From positions 1-5,354 of the forward strand of contig FR878640.1 in assembly GCA_000434535.1 (NCBI GenBank): a stretch of DNA of 5,354 nt, given 5' to 3'. A program made the position numbers and the translations under genes. Below are positions 1-5,332 of this stretch, piece after piece. Under the pieces are notes generated by a model. It was not told the origin of the DNA. It saw nothing but the letters and a program-made list of their open reading frames with translations, and did not search any database. Positions within the stretch are counted from its first letter, which is position 1, and each line of letters opens with the position of its first letter. The stretch is from Collinsella sp. CAG:166. GTDB taxonomy: Bacteria; Actinomycetota; Coriobacteriia; Coriobacteriales; Coriobacteriaceae.

Positions 1-30
1 ATAAAACCTGCCAAAATAAACCTGTCCCTT
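1..30. repeat. Dispersed repeat, left copy (inverted relative to 3203-3232)
   Basis: Bases 1-30 match the reverse complement of 3203-3232 at 28 of 30 positions, differing only at positions 8 and 17. The shared core is CCTGTCCC preceded by an A-rich stretch (TGCCAAAA). Both copies lie outside coding sequence. The left copy starts at the window edge, so the element may continue outside. I interpret it as one half of a REP-like intergenic repeat; an insertion-sequence end is less likely because no transposase is present. Confidence 0.7.
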
Positions 31-76
31 ATTGGCGGGTCAGTTAACGCAGTGCAGGTTGAGCATATGCGAGCGA

Positions 77-176
77 GCGGTCTCCGGGTGCGGTAAGGTG
101 ACGTGAAACAAGCGGGCGCTGACCTTTTGGTCGCGCCCGTGAAGTTGAACGTCAGATTGCCGTGTCCGGAGCCCGC
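77..176 (+). other. Long imperfect stem-loop, candidate structured RNA or palindromic repeat
   Basis: About 40 base pairs fold this stretch into a single rod. From the outside in: 77-80 pair with 173-176; a single mismatch (81/172); 82-96 pair with 157-171; a 2x2 mismatch (97-98/155-156); 99-104 pair with 149-154; a tandem G-A/A-G mismatch (105-106/147-148); 107-109 pair with 144-146; a small internal loop; 112-119 pair with 133-140; a bulged T at 120; 121-124 pair with 129-132; and a TTTT loop. Five pairs are G-T wobbles when read on the plus strand (88, 89, 90, 94 and 112 with their partners). They would be A-C mismatches in a minus-strand RNA, and this asymmetry favours a plus-strand transcript. 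No plus-strand promoter is evident in bases 1-76. In the minus orientation the inner hairpin is followed by CTTGTTT, so it could also help terminate larE transcription. The family is not identified. Confidence 0.5.
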
Positions 177-190
177 GCAGCGCCGAGCAG

Positions 191-215
191 TTACGCCGTT
201 TGTAAAACGGCGTAA
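191..215 (-). terminator. Hairpin directly after the larE stop codon
   Basis: This is a perfect 11-bp inverted repeat: TTACGCCGTTT at 191-201 and AAACGGCGTAA at 205-215, with a 3-base loop. It begins one base after the larE stop codon on the minus strand. No T-run follows on either strand, so it is not a classical intrinsic terminator. It may be a 3'-end stabiliser, a weak or factor-assisted terminator, or a protein-binding palindrome. Termination of larE may need the second hairpin further along, at 113-139. Confidence 0.4.
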
Positions 216-216
216 C

Positions 217-1095
217 CTAAAGGTTCATGTTGCCGTGAATGTAGGGGGTGACCTCGGGGGAGATATGGTCGCAGCCCAGCTCGCGCAGCGCGGACTCGAT
301 GGCGGCGGGCAGCGGGGTCTTGCCCTTGTCGTCGACGGCGTTGCCACCGAGGGCAGCAATCTTGGCGACATCTGCGGGTGCGGCCTCGATATGCATGCAG
401 CCGCCGACCAAGCGCGCGCGTACCTGTGCCAGATCAAGATCGTGCAGGTAATCCTCGCAGGCGCGGATTAAATCGACCTTCTCGCGTGTAAGCTCCTCGC
501 CCGTGGGGACGCGGGTGGCAAGACATGCTCCCGCCGGCAGGTTCCAAACGGGATAGCCCCATGCGCGCAGCAGCTCGCGCTCTTCGTCCTTGGTAAAGCC
601 GACCTCCATAAGGGGTGAGCGTACGCCGAGCTCTTCTGCCGCACGCATGCCGGGGCGGTAGTCACCGCGATCGCTTGCATTGCTGCCATCGATGACGGTG
701 GGAAAGCCGAGCGACTTGGCGTGGTTGACGATGGCGGTAAAGCCGGCGTGCTTGCAGTGGTAGCAGCGATTAGTATCGTTGCAGGCTACTTGGGGGAGCT
801 GCAGCTGATCCACCGAAAGATTGAGCACGGGGAGCTTAAAATGCGGCCCCTCATTGGCCTGCCCATCAACGGACTGCTCAAACGAAGCCTGCTCGGGCGT
901 GCCGATGAGCGGCGTGGTGAGATGGACGAGGAGGGTATTGGTAGGCATGATGCGGGCGCATACGGCGGCCAAAAAGCTGCTGTCGACGCCACCGGAAAAC
1001 CCGATAGCCACGCGCCCGTATGCCAAAAGCAGCTGTTCGAGCGCCGATAGCTTGTCTTGAAGCTCCTCTGCGGGTGCCGTGGTGTCTAAAATCAT
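217..1095 (-). CDS. larE: ATP-dependent sacrificial sulfur transferase LarE
   Basis: The 292-residue product is a cytoplasmic PP-loop ATPase of the NAD synthase/GMP synthetase-like fold. LarE adenylates the carboxylates of the pyridinium dicarboxylate made by LarB and transfers sulfur to them. LarC then inserts nickel to give the nickel-pincer cofactor of lactate racemase. Visible motifs are the PP-loop SGGVDSS (34-40), the RCYHCK CxxC pair (C111, C114), DGSNASD (136-142) and GACLATR (189-195). C191 lies where family members carry the sulfur-donating or cluster-binding cysteine. C111, C114 and C191 together suggest the three-cysteine class, which in some homologues binds a 4Fe-4S cluster, rather than the single sacrificial cysteine type; that assignment is inferred. 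The length is normal for the family. The ATG at 1095 is preceded by AAGGAA (1102-1107) with a 6-base spacer. The gene diverges from the HAD gene. larB, larC and larA are not in the window, so a role in lactate racemization is not proven here. Confidence 0.9.
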   Translation of the reverse strand: MILDTTAPAEELQDKLSALEQLLLAYGRVAIGFSGGVDSSFLAAVCARIMPTNTLLVHLTTPLIGTPEQASFEQSVDGQANEGPHFKLPVLNLSVDQLQLPQVACNDTNRCYHCKHAGFTAIVNHAKSLGFPTVIDGSNASDRGDYRPGMRAAEELGVRSPLMEVGFTKDEERELLRAWGYPVWNLPAGACLATRVPTGEELTREKVDLIRACEDYLHDLDLAQVRARLVGGCMHIEAAPADVAKIAALGGNAVDDKGKTPLPAAIESALRELGCDHISPEVTPYIHGNMNL

Positions 1096-1268
1096 GAAAC
1101 GTTCCTTATCGTTGAGTACTCGATCGAAAACTATAATCCTAATGCGTTACTTGCCATAAGACTTCTATCTGTGTAACGAAAGTGCAATATGGCATATACG
1201 TTATATACAAGTTGCCAAATGCGGTAGAGTTGCAGCAACGCGACAGCGAGAGTCGATGGGGGACCGAT
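1096..1268. promoter_or_regulatory. Divergent promoter region between larE and the HAD gene
   Basis: This 173-base gap is visibly richer in A and T than its flanks and must hold promoters for both divergent genes. On the plus strand there is a perfect TATAAT at 1132-1137. The nearest -35-like TTGAGT (1112-1117) is only 14 bases away, so this match is weak. Other AT-rich candidates are TATACG (1195-1200) and TATATA (1202-1207), both without a good -35. On the minus strand TATAGT (complement of 1130-1135) is a possible -10 for larE. The larE ribosome-binding site is at 1102-1107. No individual box can be assigned firmly. Confidence 0.4.
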
Positions 1269-1919
1269 ATGATCAAGGCTGTTATTTTTGACATGGATGG
1301 AACGCTGGTCGATACCGAGCGTTTGGGGATTAAGGCCTGGAAGGCAGGCGCCGCTGAGCTGGGGCTCGCGATTGATGAAGCGCTGATCCATCAGTTTATC
1401 GGCCGCACGCTGCCCGATGTCATGGACATCCTTGATAAGCATTACGGCAGCCATGAAACCACCGAGGCGATCTATCGTCGCCACAAGGAGATTCGCGACG
1501 AGATGGTCAAGACCGAACTGGAACTTAAGGCCGGTGCCGCCGAGTGCCTAGACGAGCTGCTGGCTGCGGGCTATCACGTGGGTCTAGCGACGTCGTCGCG
1601 CCTCGTTACGGCCGAGCGCAACCTTAAGATGGTCGGTCTTTTTGGCAAGTTTGAAACGGTAACGTGTGGCGAGGACGTCGTGCACGGCAAGCCCGACCCC
1701 GAGATGTATCTGCTCGCCTGCGAGCGCGCGGGCTTTGCTCCCGAGGAATGTGCCGTGGTCGAGGATTCGCGCAACGGCTGCGTCTCGGGCATCACGGCCG
1801 GATGCCATGTCTTCGCCGTCCCCGATATCGTGCCGCTGCCGCAGGACGTGGTGGATGGCTGCGAGGCCGTGCTCGATACGCTGTTCGACCTGGCGGCGGC
1901 AATCAAGACTGTGCGCTAG
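1269..1919 (+). CDS. HAD superfamily hydrolase, beta-phosphoglucomutase-like (subfamily IA)
   Basis: The 216-residue product is a cytoplasmic haloacid dehalogenase-type phosphatase or phosphomutase. All four HAD motifs are present. Motif I is DMDGT, with the nucleophile D8 and the acid/base D10. Motif II is ATSS (107-110). Motif III is the lysine of HGKPDPE (K141). Motif IV is VVEDS, with the metal-binding E165 and D166. A helical C1 cap lies between motifs I and II, roughly residues 17-85. This architecture fits the beta-phosphoglucomutase/YcjU/YniC-like group, whose members act on small sugar phosphates; the exact substrate cannot be read from the sequence. The frame is open upstream to an ATG at 1182, but the start at 1269 is preferred. 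It puts motif I at the N-terminus as usual and follows a GGGGGA ribosome-binding site (1258-1263) at 5 bases. The 29 extra residues resemble no HAD sequence. The gene is monocistronic, ending at a shared terminator that faces the LacI-type gene. Confidence 0.88.
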   Translation: MIKAVIFDMDGTLVDTERLGIKAWKAGAAELGLAIDEALIHQFIGRTLPDVMDILDKHYGSHETTEAIYRRHKEIRDEMVKTELELKAGAAECLDELLAAGYHVGLATSSRLVTAERNLKMVGLFGKFETVTCGEDVVHGKPDPEMYLLACERAGFAPEECAVVEDSRNGCVSGITAGCHVFAVPDIVPLPQDVVDGCEAVLDTLFDLAAAIKTVR

Positions 1920-1957
1920 AAAATTGCGGCGTTGAAACGAGCGATTGCTCACGTTTG

Positions 1958-2007
1958 CGCTTAAGCAAAAGGGGTCCGGCAATGGTCGGGCCCCTTTTGC
2001 TTAAGCG
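1958..2007. terminator. Bidirectional intrinsic terminator between convergent genes
   Basis: This is a perfect 17-bp inverted repeat, 1958-1974 with 1991-2007. The stem extends inward by about four pairs, including T1975-G1990, to leave a short loop. Each strand carries a GC-rich stem core followed by TTTTGC, so the site can stop transcription of the HAD gene (stop codon at 1917-1919) and of the LacI-type gene (stop codon at 2033-2035). The 3' ends of both genes lie within 40 bases of it. Confidence 0.88.
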
Positions 2008-2032
2008 GCGACTTAGCATACTCGCGGGCGTG

Positions 2033-3142
2033 CTATAGATACGCACCGAGGTTGATGGCCGTGGCGTCGGTCTGGCTGCTTGCCTGGGTGCTGGCGCGTT
2101 CCAGTAGGAACGGACGTACCAGTTCTTGGCGGTTGATATCCTCGGCGGCGACTGCGGTGACGGTACGCGCTGCGGAGCCGACACGGATATGCTTGATCTT
2201 TGCCGGGGCCTTGTTCTCGATTTGCTCCATCAGCAGTTGGACACCCTTGCGGCCAATCTCGTAGCCCGGGGGCGCTACCGTAGTGAGCGGGACCGATCCG
2301 CTCCAAGCGAGCGGGTTGCCATCGCAGCCTGCTACGCGTACTTGCCCGGGGACAGAGATGCCCTTGTCGACCAGTGCCGAAACGACGCCCGAGGCCAACA
2401 CATCGGTCAGGCCGACGACAAAATCGGGACGTTCGTCCGCGGGGCGCTCGGCGATTTGGGCACCGATGCCGTAGCCGTCGGCAGCGGTATTCCATTCGCC
2501 GGCGTCGATGACTTCGATCTTGATATCGGGGTGCAGGGCGAGCGCCTTATGAATGCCAAGGACGCGCAGGGTGAGTTGCATAAATGCTGCTCGGCCGACG
2601 ACGACAATATGGTGCGCGCCGCGGGCGATGGCAAGTTCGGCAATGATGCGACCCTGGGCCTCATTGTCGGCCGCTACGTAGTAGCCGGGCTCGGAGCAAT
2701 GGATGTCCAGATGGACGATCGGCACGGGCATCTTGGTCATGGCGGGGTGCCAGTCGGGGGATGCCATGGGCTGAACCATGACGCCGGACATCTGGGTGCC
2801 CATAAAGTAGCGCAGGTAATGATCCTCGAGAATATCGTCGTTATCGGCGTTGGCGATGAGCAAGTCGTAGCCGTGCTTGCGGGCCTCGTTGTGGGCGCCG
2901 CTGGCGATTTGGAGCGAAAAGCCGTGATCGAGACGGGGGAGCACCAGGCCAAAGGACTTGGTGGCGCCGCCCGCGAGCTGACGGGCGCTTTGGTTGGGCA
3001 GGTAGCCAAGGCGATTGATGGTCTCGTTGATGAGCTTGAGGGTCTCGGGGCGCAGCTTTTCGGGGTGGTTGAGCGCGTTGGAAACCGTGCCCAACGAAAC
3101 CCCGGCCTCGCGCGCGACGTCGCTGATTTTTACCTTTGCCAT
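2033..3142 (-). CDS. LacI/GalR-family transcriptional regulator
   Basis: The 369-residue product is a DNA-binding repressor or activator. Its N-terminal LacI helix-turn-helix spans residues 6-25 (ISDVAREAGVSLGTVSNALN) and is followed by the hinge region with YLPNQSARQLAGG (47-59). A periplasmic-binding-protein-like sensor domain follows: the first beta strand is FGLVLP (64-69), with further landmarks at GYDLLIAN (91-98), SGVMVQP (119-125), ADNEAQG (158-164), RPDFVVGLTD (238-247) and VAGCDGNPLAW (270-280). The final roughly 25 residues form a polar tail beyond the usual end. The frame is open far upstream, antisense to glmS, but the true start is the ATG at 3142. That start gives the standard family N-terminus and follows AAAGGGG (3148-3154) at 5 bases. 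The effector is probably a sugar or sugar derivative but cannot be assigned. The gene diverges from glmS, and regulation of glmS by it is possible but not shown. A palindrome in its own leader suggests autoregulation. Confidence 0.93.
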   Translation of the reverse strand: MAKVKISDVAREAGVSLGTVSNALNHPEKLRPETLKLINETINRLGYLPNQSARQLAGGATKSFGLVLPRLDHGFSLQIASGAHNEARKHGYDLLIANADNDDILEDHYLRYFMGTQMSGVMVQPMASPDWHPAMTKMPVPIVHLDIHCSEPGYYVAADNEAQGRIIAELAIARGAHHIVVVGRAAFMQLTLRVLGIHKALALHPDIKIEVIDAGEWNTAADGYGIGAQIAERPADERPDFVVGLTDVLASGVVSALVDKGISVPGQVRVAGCDGNPLAWSGSVPLTTVAPPGYEIGRKGVQLLMEQIENKAPAKIKHIRVGSAARTVTAVAAEDINRQELVRPFLLERASTQASSQTDATAINLGAYL

Positions 3143-3152
3143 AGCGGCCCCT

Positions 3153-3166
3153 TTGATGCGTTTCAA
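3153..3166 (-). promoter_or_regulatory. Candidate LacI-type operator in the regulator's leader
   Basis: On the minus strand the sequence reads TTGAAACGCATCAA, an imperfect palindrome (10 of 14 symmetric positions) with the central CG typical of LacI/GalR-family operators. It lies between the predicted -10 box and the start codon and overlaps the ribosome-binding site by two bases. This is the expected position for autorepression. That the site is bound is inferred. Confidence 0.4.
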
Positions 3167-3177
3167 GTACAAGCCAG

Positions 3178-3186
3178 ATTGTAGCA
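3178..3186 (-). promoter_or_regulatory. Extended -10 promoter of the LacI-family gene
   Basis: The minus strand reads TGCTACAAT, which is an extended -10 (TGn) joined to a -10 box with one mismatch to TATAAT. No good -35 is present at 15-18 bases, which extended -10 promoters tolerate. Transcription would start near 3170, giving a leader of about 30 bases that contains the operator-like palindrome. The repeat copy at 3203-3232 lies just upstream of this promoter. Confidence 0.5.
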
Positions 3187-3202
3187 TCCCAAACCTACCA
3201 AA

Positions 3203-3289
3203 AAGGGACAGGTTTGTTTTGGCAAGTTTTATCTGGGGAAACGCCGTTGCCAGCGCGATCACCACGAAGGTGCCTGTCCCCATTGTGGT
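3203..3289. repeat. REP-like intergenic repeat pair (GGGACAGG ... CCTGTCCC)
   Basis: GGGACAGG at 3205-3212 is repeated in inverted form as CCTGTCCC at 3273-3280. An inner inverted pair TGGCAA/TTGCCA lies at 3220-3225 and 3247-3252. The right half is bounded by a short ACCAC/GTGGT inverted pair (3261-3265 and 3285-3289). The left half (3203-3232) is the inverted copy of bases 1-30. The right-half core GGTGCCTGTCCCC resembles motifs that, from general knowledge, recur in many intergenic regions of some genomes and are linked to REP-associated Y1 transposases; no such gene is present here. The element lies between two divergent promoters without disrupting a gene. Confidence 0.55.
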
Positions 3290-3320
3290 GGTTTGGACCG
3301 GCTGAACGTGTGTGCATCGG

Positions 3321-3344
3321 GTGGTATCTAAGTTGAGATACCAC
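3321..3344. promoter_or_regulatory. Inverted repeat upstream of glmS, possible operator
   Basis: GTGGTATCT (3321-3329) and AGATACCAC (3336-3344) form a perfect 9-bp inverted repeat around a 6-base spacer. A third half-site, TGGTAT, follows at 3348-3353. No T-run follows, so it does not look like a terminator. TGGTAT half-sites resemble operators of GntR/HutC-family amino-sugar regulators (DasR, NagR/YvoA), whose sites contain TGGTCTAGACCA or TGGTATAGACCA. The spacing differs from that 12-base core, so the assignment is tentative. Confidence 0.45.
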
Positions 3345-3373
3345 TTCTGGTATATCAGCTTGCGTTTGCGTGA

Positions 3374-3395
3374 GTACAATACTCGAACGTTGTAC
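3374..3395 (+). promoter_or_regulatory. Possible glmS promoter -10 region within a small palindrome
   Basis: TACAAT at 3375-3380 differs from the -10 consensus at one position and lies about 75 bases upstream of the glmS start. The -35 region is weak. The box is contained in the inverted pair GTACAA (3374-3379) and TTGTAC (3390-3395), which may bind a regulator. An alternative is TGGTATATC (3348-3356), which has extended -10 character. The implied leader is short and shows no room for a glmS ribozyme. Confidence 0.35.
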
Positions 3396-3454
3396 GTCTC
3401 AGCGCCCTTTGTGCGTGGACGTCTTGCAGTCACGCGAACGAAGGGATTTATCTT

Positions 3455-5302
3455 ATGTGCGGAATCGTCGGCTACACCGGCTCTGATATTGCAAAGAACA
3501 TCCTGGTCACGGGCCTCAAGCGTATGGAGTATCGCGGCTATGACTCCTCGGGCGTCGCGCTCGAGGTGGGCGAGGGCGCCGCGGCGCACCTCGACGTCAT
3601 CCGCCGCGTGGGCAAGGTCGCGGGCTTGGAGAGCGAGCTTTCCAACATCGACAGCGACGCTACCTGCGGTATCGGCCACACCCGTTGGGCCACCCACGGC
3701 AAGCCCTCCGTCGTTAACGCTCACCCCCACACCAGCTGCGACGGTCGTATCGCCATCGTCCACAACGGCATCATCGAGAACTTCGCCGAGCTGCGCGAAG
3801 AGCTGGAGGGTCGCGGCCACCACTTTAAGAGCGAGACCGATACCGAGGTCTTCGCGCATCTGATCGAAGAGGCTTATGCCGAGACGCACGACCTGATGGC
3901 CTCCGTGCGCGAGGCGTGCACCCACGTGGTCGGTGCCTATGGTCTGGCCGCCGTGTGCGCTGACGAGCCCGGCGTGATCGCCGTGGCCCGCAAGGATTCC
4001 CCGATCGTGGTCGGCGCGGGCGAGACCGGCTCCTATGTTGCTTCCGATGTCATCGCGCTTATCGACGCCACCCGCGATGTCGTGGTGCTCGAGGACGGTC
4101 AGTTTGCAAAGCTCACGCCCGCAGGCGTCGAGTACACCGACGAGACCGGTAATGTGATTGAGCCCAAGGTCACCCATATCGACTGGGATCTGGACATGGC
4201 CGAAAAGGGTGGCTACCCCGACTTTATGCTCAAGGAGATTCATGAGCAGCCTCGTGTCGTACGCGATACCCTGGTGGGCCGCATGACGCCTGCTGGCGAG
4301 CTCGATATTGACGAGCTGGGCCTTTCGCTCGAGGAGCTCAACGATATCGACCGCGTCTACGTGATCGCCTGCGGCACCAGCTACCACGCCGGTCTCATTG
4401 CCAAGAACCTTATCGAGGGCTGGGCTCGCATCCCCACTGAGGTTGAGGCGGCCAGCGAGTTCCGTTATCGCAACCCCATCATTACGCCGACGACGCTCGT
4501 CGTTGCCGTGTCCCAGTCGGGCGAGACGGCCGATACCCTTGCCGCCATTCGCGATGCGCGCATCAAGGGTGCCAAGGTCTTCGGCATCACCAACGTGGTG
4601 GGCAGCCCCGTGGCGCGTGAGAGCGACGGCGTCATCTACACCAAGGCCAACAAGGAGATCGCGGTCGCCTCGACCAAGAGCTTCATCGGCCAGGTCGTGA
4701 GCCTTACGCTTTTGGCTCTGCTGCTGGCGCAGGTCAAGTACCGCTTGACCACCAAGCAGGCGCGCATGCTGTTCCGCGAGCTTTCCGATACGGCCGAGCA
4801 GATCCAGTGGATTTTGGATACCCAAACCGAGGCCGTGCATGAGGCCGCCCTGCTGTGCAAGGACGCGCAGTCGGCGCTGTTCGTGGGCCGTGGCATGGGT
4901 GCCGCTATTTCCTACGAGGGCGCGCTCAAGCTCAAAGAGGTCAGCTACCTGCACGCCGAGGCCTACGCCGCCGGTGAGATGAAGCACGGCCCCATCGCGC
5001 TGATCGACCCGGGCTTCCCTGTCATCGCCGTGGCCACCAAGAGTGCCACCTACGACAAGACCGTGTCGAACCTCATGGAGTGCAAGGCGCGCGGCGCCAA
5101 GGTCATCGTCGTTGCCACCGAGGGCGACGAGGAGATCAACAAGATCGCCGACTGCATTATCCGCGTGCCAGCAGTCCGCGACGTGTTCAGCCCCATCACG
5201 GCGAGCGTCCCGCTGCAGCTGCTCGCCCGCGAGGTCGCCATCCTGCGCGGCTGCGACGTCGACCAACCCCGAAACCTGGCGAAAAGCGTCACGGTCGAGT
5301 AG
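3455..5302 (+). CDS. glmS: Glutamine--fructose-6-phosphate aminotransferase (isomerizing)
   Basis: The 615-residue cytoplasmic enzyme makes glucosamine-6-phosphate from fructose-6-phosphate and glutamine. This is the committed step to UDP-GlcNAc, peptidoglycan and other amino-sugar polymers. The class II glutaminase domain starts with MCGIVGY (nucleophile C2) and includes RGYDSSG (27-33), HTRWATHG (75-82), HNGIIEN (103-109) and the TD pair T128-D129. The first SIS domain (about 290-430) has ACGTSYHAG (305-313), VSQSGETADT (352-361) and STKSF (406-410). The second SIS domain (about 460-600) has GRGMG (478-482), E495 and KHGP (H511), matching the isomerase residues Glu488 and His504 of the E. 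coli enzyme. The C-terminal tail DQPRNLAKSVTVE (603-615) supplies K610, matching Lys603 of E. coli. All catalytic residues are intact and the length is typical (E. coli 609). The ATG follows AAGGGA (3441-3446) at 8 bases and places C2 correctly. The gene appears monocistronic. Confidence 0.98.
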   Translation: MCGIVGYTGSDIAKNILVTGLKRMEYRGYDSSGVALEVGEGAAAHLDVIRRVGKVAGLESELSNIDSDATCGIGHTRWATHGKPSVVNAHPHTSCDGRIAIVHNGIIENFAELREELEGRGHHFKSETDTEVFAHLIEEAYAETHDLMASVREACTHVVGAYGLAAVCADEPGVIAVARKDSPIVVGAGETGSYVASDVIALIDATRDVVVLEDGQFAKLTPAGVEYTDETGNVIEPKVTHIDWDLDMAEKGGYPDFMLKEIHEQPRVVRDTLVGRMTPAGELDIDELGLSLEELNDIDRVYVIACGTSYHAGLIAKNLIEGWARIPTEVEAASEFRYRNPIITPTTLVVAVSQSGETADTLAAIRDARIKGAKVFGITNVVGSPVARESDGVIYTKANKEIAVASTKSFIGQVVSLTLLALLLAQVKYRLTTKQARMLFRELSDTAEQIQWILDTQTEAVHEAALLCKDAQSALFVGRGMGAAISYEGALKLKEVSYLHAEAYAAGEMKHGPIALIDPGFPVIAVATKSATYDKTVSNLMECKARGAKVIVVATEGDEEINKIADCIIRVPAVRDVFSPITASVPLQLLAREVAILRGCDVDQPRNLAKSVTVE

Positions 5303-5332
5303 TTGGTTCCGCCGTTCTAGCGACTAAGGCCC

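Noticed and set aside
1..190. Minus-strand frames open through the left intergenic region, one ending in MLNLHCVN followed by TGA.
   Set aside because: The short open frames come from the GC-rich palindromic sequence. No start codon with a ribosome-binding site and no recognisable protein was seen, and the repeat at 1-30 also occurs in non-coding DNA at 3203-3232.
103..471. Plus-strand open frame overlapping the stem-loop and the larE 3' end.
   Set aside because: It is mostly antisense to larE, lacks a convincing ribosome-binding site and crosses two hairpins.
1182..1268. N-terminal extension of the HAD protein from the ATG at 1182.
   Set aside because: The extension is AT-rich promoter-like DNA, has no HAD-like residues and would move motif I away from the N-terminus. 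The ATG at 1269 has a ribosome-binding site.
2126..3184. Plus-strand open frame of 352 codons antisense to the LacI-type gene.
   Set aside because: The opposite strand encodes a clear LacI-family protein along its entire length. The antisense translation is glycine/alanine/valine-rich shadow sequence and shows no plausible function.
1..3232. Composite transposon bounded by the inverted 30-base copies.
   Set aside because: There is no transposase, no target-site duplication can be checked, and the enclosed genes have the same base composition as glmS. A dispersed repeat is simpler.
3301..3454. glmS ribozyme upstream of glmS.
   Set aside because: The likely leader is only about 70 bases and I see no pseudoknotted ribozyme core. 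The ribozyme is characteristic mainly of Firmicutes.
3143..5266. Long minus-strand open frame running antisense through glmS in phase with the LacI-type gene (a 1077-codon frame in total).
   Set aside because: It is a shadow of strong GC-rich codon bias in glmS. Its translation has no recognisable domains, and the LacI helix-turn-helix begins at its own ATG (3142) with a good ribosome-binding site.
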